From: Patescibacteria group bacterium
GTDB taxonomy: Bacteria > Patescibacteriota > Gracilibacteria > Peribacterales > Peribacteraceae
Length of the DNA: 20,176 nt
Direction of reading: 5' to 3'
Assembly: GCA_018818235.1 (NCBI GenBank)
Contig: JAHISE010000155.1
Location: 1-20,176 of the forward strand
The notes under the pieces were generated by a model. The model was not told where the DNA came from. It searched no databases and was given only the letters and a program-made list of their open reading frames with translations. Both the position numbers and the translations under genes were made by a program. How positions within the stretch are numbered: the first letter of the stretch is position 1; each line of letters begins with the position of its first letter. This document shows positions 13,795-19,858 of this stretch, one piece after another.

Positions 13795-14490
13795 ATGAAG
13801 CTTAAATCTGGCCTCTGGCGCCTATCCCCAAGCTCTCTGTACGCGTACAGCGAATGTAAATCCTGTTTTTGGGTAGATAACCACTACAGACGAGCTCCGA
13901 TGCTCCCTCTCCTCTTAAACACCGCAATGGATAGCATTCTGAAGAATCGTTACGACAAGTATCGCAAGCAAAAGACATTTCCTCCGGAAGCAAAGGAATT
14001 ACTCAAAGAAGGTATTAAGCCTTTTATGGATCTGGAGAAACTAGAATTGTGGCGGGAGAAAATGAGCTCACTGCAAGTAGAAGATGAAGAAGTTGGTTAT
14101 GTCCTTCGGGGTAAGATTGACGACATTTTGCTGGAAGCAGATGGTCGCTTTGTTCCTGCAGATTACAAGTCCTCTGGTAATGCACCTGCCGAAGACAAAC
14201 AAAAATACTATCGCGACCAATTAGCCGCATATGGTTTCATGTTCAAAAAGCACGGGTACAAAGTTTCTAATCGGGCGTACCTTTTGCATTACTTTGTAAA
14301 AGACAAAAGTAATCCTTCCATTGACGTGAAATTCGATAGCCATGTTGATCTTGTTAAAATTAATCCAACAAGACTTGAACGAAAACTAAAGGAAATGGTG
14401 AAACTTCTTAACGAAAAGTATCCCGGCCATAATCCTGATTGTGAAAAGTGTGCGTTTTATGTTGGTAGACATAGGAAGTCGAAGAAATGA
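13795..14490 (+). CDS. PD-(D/E)XK nuclease, RecB/Cas4-like with probable Fe-S cluster
   Basis: The protein has 231 residues. The nuclease core is GKIDDILL (106-113), then ADYKS (122-126) and DQLAAY (141-146), which is the D...DxK...QxxxY pattern of RecB-family nucleases. Cys21, Cys24 (ECKSC) and Cys216, Cys219 (CEKC) flank the core as the Fe-S cluster ligands do in Cas4 and AddB. No CRISPR array or other cas gene is in the window, so it is a stand-alone exonuclease-like protein. It has its own promoter-like element and so is probably not part of the R-M operon, although it shares its cassette. Confidence 0.82.
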   Translation: MKLKSGLWRLSPSSLYAYSECKSCFWVDNHYRRAPMLPLLLNTAMDSILKNRYDKYRKQKTFPPEAKELLKEGIKPFMDLEKLELWREKMSSLQVEDEEVGYVLRGKIDDILLEADGRFVPADYKSSGNAPAEDKQKYYRDQLAAYGFMFKKHGYKVSNRAYLLHYFVKDKSNPSIDVKFDSHVDLVKINPTRLERKLKEMVKLLNEKYPGHNPDCEKCAFYVGRHRKSKK

Positions 14491-14532
14491 GATTGTGCTC
14501 CGGGCATTTACCCCTTTAATTCCTCCACCTAC

Positions 14533-14548
14533 GTCCGCCACGGCGGAC
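14533..14548 (+). terminator. GC-rich hairpin after the Cas4-like gene
   Basis: GTCCGCC-AC-GGCGGAC, 42 bases past the stop, followed by a further GGCGGAC. It lacks a T-run, so termination is uncertain. Confidence 0.35.
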
Positions 14549-14586
14549 TTCGGCGGACAGGCCTCTGCCCGTCACTAATAAGGTGG

Positions 14587-14660
14587 AAACAAAATCAGAT
14601 TTTATTAAGAGCAGTCCCCGCTGAGGCGGGGTAAAAGGAAAAGTACGTACATCATATAAC
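14587..14660 (-). repeat. Cassette 7 right terminal inverted-repeat arm
   Basis: The reverse complement matches 10868-10937. It carries the hairpin CCCCGCTGAGGCGGGG where the left arm has AGGC-TGAC-GCCT. The two hairpins differ in sequence but occupy the same place. Confidence 0.85.
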
Positions 14661-14834
14661 ACGGCTTATGTGGCTCGTCGCTCCTCCCTAATTTTGAATT
14701 TAAAGGAAGTCGTCGCTCCTCCAGCCTTCGCCTCTGGGCTACGGCCGGCAGGCGACCCAAATTTGGCGACGGTGAGTCCGCCTAGGCGGACAAATTATAC
14801 CACCTCAAACTTCACATAAGCCAGAACGTTGTAC
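14654..14834 (+). other. attC recombination site 8
   Basis: The R'' is ATATAAC and the R' core is GTTGTAC (14828-14834). The outer arms CGGCTTATGTG and CACATAAGCC pair. An inner hairpin is GTCCGCC-TA-GGCGGAC inside GGTGAG...TTATACC. At 181 bp it is the longest site, owing to extra GC-rich sequence. Its R'' does not match the start of cassette 7 (GTTAGCT). Confidence 0.85.
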
Positions 14835-14854
14835 GAAATAATACGAATCGCCAG
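14828..14854 (+). repeat. Cassette 8 left terminal inverted-repeat arm
   Basis: GTTGTACGA plus AATACGAATCGCCAG matches the reverse complement of 16726-16753. TCCCCC and TGTATGTTTTTAATGTTTTG follow. Confidence 0.82.
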
Positions 14855-14902
14855 TCCCCCTGTATGTTTTTAATGTTTTGTTTGCTGTAAGAAATACGAT
14901 TC

Positions 14903-14908
14903 TACACT
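14903..14908 (+). promoter_or_regulatory. -10 element of the cassette 8 membrane-protein gene
   Basis: TACACT ends 7 bases before the ATG at 14916, a leaderless arrangement. Confidence 0.4.
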
Positions 14909-14915
14909 ATCTCCT

Positions 14916-15797
14916 ATGAACATCCTCATACTATCCTTGATAGTCATTGGTCTGGTGATACACAGATACCTTACAGCTTATTGGGAAAATGGGATTCTTC
15001 CTTACTCGGCAGGATTTCTAATGTTTGCCAATCTGTTTCTTCTTGTCCAGATTGTAAGTTTCATCTGGATATTCGGATTCCTTTTAGGAGTAGCAGTATT
15101 TTTGCTCACACTGTTTCAAATCATTTATGCCTCCTATCTGTGGCCATTTCTTCTACAGGGACAAATACGTATGCATAAAAAATTTGCCATGCCAACAGTT
15201 AATCAATTTGTTTACGCAATTTGGCCATACATAGTAATGGCAACTGGATTATTAACCATTGCGAATTTCTTCGTATCTGACTACGGCTCACTTACAGATC
15301 TTATACTTGAGTCAATAAATGGGGATATTGGATTATTATTCCTCGTAATTGTAGGAAGCATGGCCGTAGGTAATATTGCGAGAAGCATTTGTCTTAAGAA
15401 ACTCCTCAACTCTGAATCCAAAGTTCCAAAAGAAATTGAAAGTGCTATAGACGCACTTGATAAGATAGAACAAACTTTGAATAATTCAGCACTACAGACA
15501 GTCAGAAGTATCATAGAAAAAATGTTATTTGAACATCCTAATAAATACGCTGAAATCACATCTAAAAACATACGCCCTCGCCAATGGGTATTAACAACAA
15601 TCGCAAATGTAGCTGGCGACCTTGTCGAGAGCGGAGAATATCATGTATACAGAGGAGTTCTCATGGACCATGGTAAAGAGCTCCTAAATCTTTTCGACAC
15701 AGTCGTTGATGAGTTGATCAAAATGAAGATCATCGATGCGCAAGATGGCAAAGAGCAAAAAGCCACCATCCGGGAAAATATAAAAATGATGGGCTGA
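14916..15797 (+). CDS. Membrane protein with cytoplasmic C-terminal domain, unknown function
   Basis: The protein has 293 residues. Hydrophobic segments at about 1-20, 32-54, 55-80, 97-120 and 137-158 suggest four or five membrane passes. The remaining ~130 residues are soluble and helical. The family is not recognised. It is followed by the DUF3800 gene on the same strand, in the same cassette. A membrane effector beside a DUF3800 protein could be an abortive-infection type unit, but that is inference from context only. Confidence 0.7.
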   Translation: MNILILSLIVIGLVIHRYLTAYWENGILPYSAGFLMFANLFLLVQIVSFIWIFGFLLGVAVFLLTLFQIIYASYLWPFLLQGQIRMHKKFAMPTVNQFVYAIWPYIVMATGLLTIANFFVSDYGSLTDLILESINGDIGLLFLVIVGSMAVGNIARSICLKKLLNSESKVPKEIESAIDALDKIEQTLNNSALQTVRSIIEKMLFEHPNKYAEITSKNIRPRQWVLTTIANVAGDLVESGEYHVYRGVLMDHGKELLNLFDTVVDELIKMKIIDAQDGKEQKATIRENIKMMG

Positions 15798-15822
15798 TAT
15801 CGCACACGCCATCAAATACTTG

Positions 15823-15828
15823 TACACT
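15823..15828 (+). promoter_or_regulatory. -10 element of the DUF3800 gene
   Basis: TACACT ends 6 bases before ATG 15835. It is embedded in TTGTACACT, which contains the TGTACA hexamer also found in the repeats at 5070 and 10997. Confidence 0.4.
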
Positions 15829-15834
15829 GTCAGT

Positions 15835-16401
15835 ATGTCGCCACAAAAACTCTACTGCTATGTGGATGAAACTGGACAAGATACATTGGGAGAATTCTTC
15901 CTTGTTTCAATTGTTGTTGTCGGCGATGAGCGTAATCATCTTCGTTCAAAATTGGATACCATTGAAAAGAGAAGTGGTAAAGGCATCAAAAAGTGGACAA
16001 AGTCCACACGGAAACAACGAATTGCTTACATGAGCGACATTGTGAGTGACGAGAGCTTGGCTAACCACATATCCTTTTCTCACTACACACAGTCACGCTC
16101 ATACGTCGATATGACAATCCTCTCTACTGCAAAAGCAATTCTGGCGGCTGCGAATAAAGCATACGAAGCGACTGTGTATGTGGATGGTATGCAAAGAACT
16201 GAGAAACGTGCGTTTGCAGCCGGTCTTCGCAAACTCCATGTTCAAGTGCATTTGGTTCGCGGTTTAACAGATCAAGCTGATGAGTTCATTCGCCTTGCTG
16301 ATGCAGTCGCAGGTTTTCTACGCGACTCAATGGAAGGCGACGAGGAAATGCAAAAACTCCACAAGCGTGCATCGAAAAACAGCATCATCAAGAAATGCTG
16401 A
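15835..16401 (+). CDS. DUF3800 domain protein (RNase H-like fold)
   Basis: 188 residues from ATG 15835; a TTG at 15820 would overlap the -10 box. The N-terminal LYCYVDETGQD holds the conserved acidic DE of DUF3800, and near the C-terminus LADAVAGFLRDS holds the second conserved acidic segment. The family has a predicted RNase H-like nuclease fold and is frequent on mobile and defence islands, with no settled biochemical role. It sits 37 bases after the membrane-protein gene and also has its own promoter-like element. Confidence 0.82.
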   Translation: MSPQKLYCYVDETGQDTLGEFFLVSIVVVGDERNHLRSKLDTIEKRSGKGIKKWTKSTRKQRIAYMSDIVSDESLANHISFSHYTQSRSYVDMTILSTAKAILAAANKAYEATVYVDGMQRTEKRAFAAGLRKLHVQVHLVRGLTDQADEFIRLADAVAGFLRDSMEGDEEMQKLHKRASKNSIIKKC

Positions 16402-16472
16402 TACTAATTACATTTCAAAGTATCACATATCGTAGCATCTATTAAAACCTATACCTTGGCTCTTTTCCTTAT

Positions 16473-16507
16473 CCCCCTCCCTCAATATTTTAAGGTGAGG
16501 GGGTTTT
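16473..16507 (+). terminator. Terminator of the cassette 8 genes
   Basis: CCCCCTC (16473-16479) pairs with GAGGGGG (16497-16503), followed by TTTT. A wider stem, CCTTATC...GATAAGG (about 16467-16548), may enclose it. Confidence 0.6.
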
Positions 16508-16584
16508 CGAAGGGGGGAGAGGATGGGTGAGGGGGCAGGAGATAAGGATATTTTGAACTGGAATTGGTATGACATAATCAACCT

Positions 16585-16712
16585 AGGCCATCCGGTGAGG
16601 GGTGGCCACCAACCCGAAAGGGAAGTATTCGGCTGACTCCGAGTTCTATAGTATCAATAAAAAGTTTGCTTGTCCATAGATTTAGACTTGTTTCTGTGGA
16701 CTGTTTTGTATG
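16585..16712 (+). ncRNA. Possible structured RNA at the end of cassette 8
   Basis: There is a promoter-like TTTTGA (16551-16556), 16-base spacer and CATAAT (16573-16578). Then come three hairpins in a row: GGCCA...TGGCC, CCC-GAAA-GGG, and TCGG...CCGA. At the end, GTCCATAG...CTGTGGAC followed by TGTTTTG could terminate. No open frame is convincing on either strand. It is not assigned to a known RNA class, and the promoter is weak. Confidence 0.35.
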
Positions 16713-16725
16713 TTTTTTCCGCCCC

Positions 16726-16753
16726 CTGGCGATTCGTATTACGATCGTACAAC
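16726..16753 (-). repeat. Cassette 8 right terminal inverted-repeat arm
   Basis: CTGGCGATTCGTATT and CGTACAAC mirror 14828-14854. Preceded on the plus strand by GTTTTGTATGTTTTTTCC and GCCCCC. Confidence 0.82.
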
Positions 16754-16894
16754 AGCGCTTAGCCGGTTCGTCGGGGCTCCATTTTATGATGTTAATGAAG
16801 TCGCCCCTCCTCTCCCAAATTGCACGGCTGTGAGTCCCGCAGGCGCGGGACAAATTATACCACCTCAAACTTCACATAAGCCGGAACGTTATAG
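16747..16894 (+). other. attC recombination site 9, last of the array
   Basis: The R'' GTACAAC (extended TCGTACAAC) is the exact reverse complement of the cassette start GTTGTACGA. The R' core is GTTATAG (16888-16894). The outer arms are imperfect (CGCTTAGCCGG/CACATAAGCCG). Inner hairpins are GGGGC...GCCCC and GTCCCGC-AGGC-GCGGGAC. No terminal arm, C-tract or T-rich motif follows, so this marks the right end of the array. Confidence 0.85.
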
Positions 16895-16930
16895 AAGTAA
16901 TTAAGATCTATTGAATCAATCTGTATAAAC

Positions 16931-16980
16931 CCTGCCTGCCACGCCAGTCATGATTGACCATGGTCTTACCGACAGACAGG
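16931..16980. repeat. Inverted repeat beyond the array end
   Basis: CCTGCCTG (16931-16938) faces CAGACAGG (16973-16980), one mismatch. It lies between the last attC and the TylF-like gene. Role unknown. Confidence 0.3.
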
Positions 16981-17021
16981 CGTAGTTCAGACAACTAAAA
17001 TATCATGATAAAGTGGTACCA

Positions 17022-17708
17022 ATGCCGAACAAAATACTTGATATCTGCAGGCCCTACACAATGACTTCTGAGGATAGAATGATTGCGCTTTATGAGGCGG
17101 TCAAAAATATGGTCAAGCGCGGTGTTCCCGGTGACCTTGTAGAATGCGGAGTATGGAAGGGGGGCAGCGCAATGGTTATGGCTTATGCTCTGATGGAACT
17201 TAATTCAACTGACCGGAATATTTTCCTCTACGATACTTATGAAGGAATGGTGGAGCCTGAAAAAGAAGATCTTCTTGCCTCTGACCTATCCAATGCACAC
17301 GACGAATGGAAAAAGCATCAAAAATCCGATCATAATGAATGGTGCTATGCGTCGCTGGATGAAGTTAAACGGAATATGTCGCTGACAGGTTATCCGGAGG
17401 AAAAAATATTTTATGTAAAAGGAAAAGTAGAAGAAACAGTTCCGCATATCACCCCAGAAAAGATTTCCATACTCAGACTTGATACAGACTGGTATAAATC
17501 CACACTTCATGAACTTAAACACCTTTATCCTCTGCTTTCCGAAGACGGCACATTAATCATCGACGACTACGGATACTGGAAGGGTGCAAAGAAAGCGGTC
17601 GATGAGTATTTTGAAAACAAACAAATCCAATTTAATAAAATCGACGAGACGGGGATTATCGGAATCAAGCCGCAGCCACGGTCACTGCAGGCTCAGCCTT
17701 TGAACTAA
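17022..17708 (+). CDS. TylF/macrocin-type O-methyltransferase family protein
   Basis: 228 residues from ATG 17022; an in-frame GTG at 17013 is possible. GDLVECGVWKGGSAMVMAYA is the SAM-binding motif of the TylF family. LDTDWYKST and later IIDDYGYWKGAKKAVDEYF carry the acidic metal-binding residues seen in these Mg-dependent O-methyltransferases. Family members methylate sugars or other small molecules; the substrate here is unknown. It is convergent with the radical SAM gene, their 3' ends overlapping by 44 bases, so the C-terminus of one may be shorter in reality. This is the first gene outside the cassette array. Confidence 0.85.
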   Translation: MPNKILDICRPYTMTSEDRMIALYEAVKNMVKRGVPGDLVECGVWKGGSAMVMAYALMELNSTDRNIFLYDTYEGMVEPEKEDLLASDLSNAHDEWKKHQKSDHNEWCYASLDEVKRNMSLTGYPEEKIFYVKGKVEETVPHITPEKISILRLDTDWYKSTLHELKHLYPLLSEDGTLIIDDYGYWKGAKKAVDEYFENKQIQFNKIDETGIIGIKPQPRSLQAQPLN

Positions 17709-18846
17709 GTACCATTCTTAGTGCATTTTCTCTTTCCTCCTTGGTTTTCTCATCAACTTTGTTTTCCATTTTTTCAGCTTCTGTATTTGGCCTGACCGAA
17801 AACTTGGTGAACCAATAATTAATTTTATATTTTTCCCCCATTTCTTTTACAAACATTTTTGTCTCTTCAAAATCCTCAGAAGTTTCGCCCGGAAAACCAA
17901 TCATGATGTCACAAAGAACCCACAATGATGGTGCTGCCTGCATCAGGTCAGATAGCATTTCTTTTATCTGTTCAATCTTATATGGCCTGTGCATCAGTTT
18001 TAGTATTCTGTTACTTCCTGACTGAACGGGGATGTTTATGTATTTAATCCTTTGATGATTATTTACAAGGATTTCTTTAAGTTCCTTATAAAAATGCATA
18101 AGCCACAGCGGATTAAAATCGTGCAGCACCAATTTATAATCTCCTTCAACTCCAAAAACTCCCCTAAGCAATGCGACCACATTCGTATCTATGTCCAGCC
18201 CGTAAGAGCTTAAGTCATGCGCTTCCAAGGTTACTTCTTTTGCACCGTTTTTTATGACTCTTTTAAAATCTTTGAGAATATCTTCAAGCGGCCTGCTTTT
18301 TAACTTCCCCCATGCAAGCTTGATGGCGCAATAGCTGCAATTACCCAGGCATCCGGTTGCCACTTTAACGTGATTGACATCGTTTCCGGTATATCCGTAT
18401 TTACCCAACAAATTATTCTGGCCAACTTTCTGATTAAGCCCTTCCTTAACAAAAGGTGAATAAAAATCCCTTACTTTTGTATTATCAGGAATGGAATCGT
18501 AATCGATTTTTGGCTTTATAAATTTATCCAACTCATTAAATCTTCCCGAAGGGACGCAGTGCAGCTTGCCCATTTGCTCCAGTCTGAGCGGATTAATCGC
18601 CGGAAGGCAGCCGAGTACTATTATCTGTGCCGATTCTTTTTTGTAATCAAGACATCTTTGGATCGCATTCACACTGTTGTCCTCTTCCATTTGGCAATAA
18701 GCACATGTGTCTATAAATATCATGTCCGCTTTGCCGTAATCAGATTCAAACTTAAAGCCGTTCTTAATCATATAATCATATATTTTTTGATTATCTGTTC
18801 TTTTGCGCATGCATGCCACGGTGCATATGTAAAATGATTGCTTCAT
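17665..18846 (-). CDS. MiaB-like radical SAM methylthiotransferase
   Basis: 393 residues from ATG 18846; an upstream ATG at 18876 adds ten hydrophobic residues. The N-terminal UPF0004-type domain carries a Cys in ICTVACMRK, the DTCAYC motif and VLGCLPA, giving the three cluster ligands expected of methylthiotransferases. The radical SAM CxxxCxxC is CLGNCSYC. SGSNRILKLMHRPY and IMIGFPGETSEDFEE are typical later motifs. Canonical MiaB/MtaB/RimO end in a TRAM domain; here only a short tail follows the radical SAM domain, so TRAM appears absent. The likely role is methylthiolation of tRNA or a protein, with the target not assignable. Confidence 0.85.
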   Translation of the reverse strand: MKQSFYICTVACMRKRTDNQKIYDYMIKNGFKFESDYGKADMIFIDTCAYCQMEEDNSVNAIQRCLDYKKESAQIIVLGCLPAINPLRLEQMGKLHCVPSGRFNELDKFIKPKIDYDSIPDNTKVRDFYSPFVKEGLNQKVGQNNLLGKYGYTGNDVNHVKVATGCLGNCSYCAIKLAWGKLKSRPLEDILKDFKRVIKNGAKEVTLEAHDLSSYGLDIDTNVVALLRGVFGVEGDYKLVLHDFNPLWLMHFYKELKEILVNNHQRIKYINIPVQSGSNRILKLMHRPYKIEQIKEMLSDLMQAAPSLWVLCDIMIGFPGETSEDFEETKMFVKEMGEKYKINYWFTKFSVRPNTEAEKMENKVDEKTKEERENALRMVLSSKAEPAVTVAAA

Positions 18847-19008
18847 GTGGTACAAAACTATTAATAATCCCGTCATATTGCAAGTGAATTGTATTTTGCC
18901 GGCTCAGCGGTCAACAAACATCGGGCAAAATTAAGTTCATTTGCCTTATAAACGGCAAATTTATAAATTGCTTCTTTTTAAAGAATCTTAATCAATTACA
19001 AATCAATT

Positions 19009-19145
19009 TCAAGCAACTACCTGAGGCGAAACTTCGGCACCTAGAGTTATTGCCTTACGCAAGAGCTCAACCTTATCCGTCTGTTCCCAACGGACACATA
19101 AATCTTAACACCCCATGCAACCGTAAAACTATGCAACTTGTTTAT
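19009..19145 (-). pseudogene. metK: Remnant of the 3' end of metK
   Basis: Read on the minus strand, the frame gives NKQVA-stop-FYGCMGC-stop-DLCVRWEQTDKVELLRK and ends AEVSPQVVA-stop. It aligns with KQLAAYGHMGRED and LGVKWEQTDKVEKLRK of the intact metK end at 19859. Two stops and one extra codon show decay. The stop codon of the gene at 19129 falls inside this remnant. Confidence 0.75.
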
Positions 19146-19848
19146 TGATAGCCGGCATTCTATCACCATATTTTGTCCACTTTGCATTCATAACTAAGCG
19201 TATCCAGCCCGCTGTTTGCTCCGAAATTGTTTTAAATTTTATGGGATTCTCGAATGCAATACTTGCATCATCATAATGAGTATCAATAATTCTGGCACGA
19301 AATGGTGCTATCATTTTATGCCACTTATGAATTGCATACACTTCGGTACCTTCCGGAAATTCATACCATTCTCCACCAATCCATTCTCCGGGAATCACAG
19401 GATCTACAGTAAATCTTGGTAACACCTGCATAACATTTTCCATACATGCGCCCGCTACCGTGAACTTCCCAGACAATGGAGGATTTTCATTGAGTAATCC
19501 ATAACATTGTGATGCAAGCAATCGTCCAATGGCTCGCACATTATGAGGATTCCATTTGAACTTACGTGCTACAACATTGCTGCGAAACGATTGAGAAGTT
19601 GGATTGTTGACTGTTAGTTGATAAAAATTCCAAAAAATCTTTCCTGCATCTGTCCCAGAATTAATATCTGATAATTCTAACGATTGAATGCTGTTACACA
19701 AACCTCTCACCTCATCAGGCGAAGGTCTTTTGTATCCCGGAAATGCTCTACGGATTAAATCTCTTCCATTACCACCTTCTTCATCATCTCCATCACCATC
19801 TTCGGTTCCATTGTAAGCATCAATTGGTGGCTCAAAAAAATTTTGCAT
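19129..19848 (-). CDS. Hypothetical protein between metK and a metK remnant
   Basis: The protein has 239 residues. The ATG lies 10 bases after the metK stop, so co-transcription with metK is likely. The N-terminus is acidic and Gly-rich (TEDGDGDDEEGGNG), then a folded-looking domain with several Trp/Tyr (GEWIGGEWYEFPEGTEVYAI). No family is recognised and no membrane segment is seen. Its last residues, NKQVA, are the beginning of the metK remnant (metK has YKQLA), so the original C-terminus may have been lost or replaced. Confidence 0.6.
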   Translation of the reverse strand: MQNFFEPPIDAYNGTEDGDGDDEEGGNGRDLIRRAFPGYKRPSPDEVRGLCNSIQSLELSDINSGTDAGKIFWNFYQLTVNNPTSQSFRSNVVARKFKWNPHNVRAIGRLLASQCYGLLNENPPLSGKFTVAGACMENVMQVLPRFTVDPVIPGEWIGGEWYEFPEGTEVYAIHKWHKMIAPFRARIIDTHYDDASIAFENPIKFKTISEQTAGWIRLVMNAKWTKYGDRMPAINKQVA

Positions 19849-19858
19849 GATTCAGTAA

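Noticed and set aside
138..16753. Terminal inverted repeats as transposon or IS ends
   Set aside because: No transposase and no target-site duplications. The arms differ between neighbouring units, and the boundaries coincide with attC cores.
11..16894. CRISPR array
   Set aside because: The nine repeats are 121-181 bp, separated by gene-sized units and palindromic in the attC manner. The Cas4-like protein has no other cas gene near it.
18930..18975. ATTTGCC...GGCAAAT hairpin as a terminator between the radical SAM gene and the metK remnant
   Set aside because: The stem is real, but no consistent T-run follows on the strand of the upstream gene, so no function was assigned.
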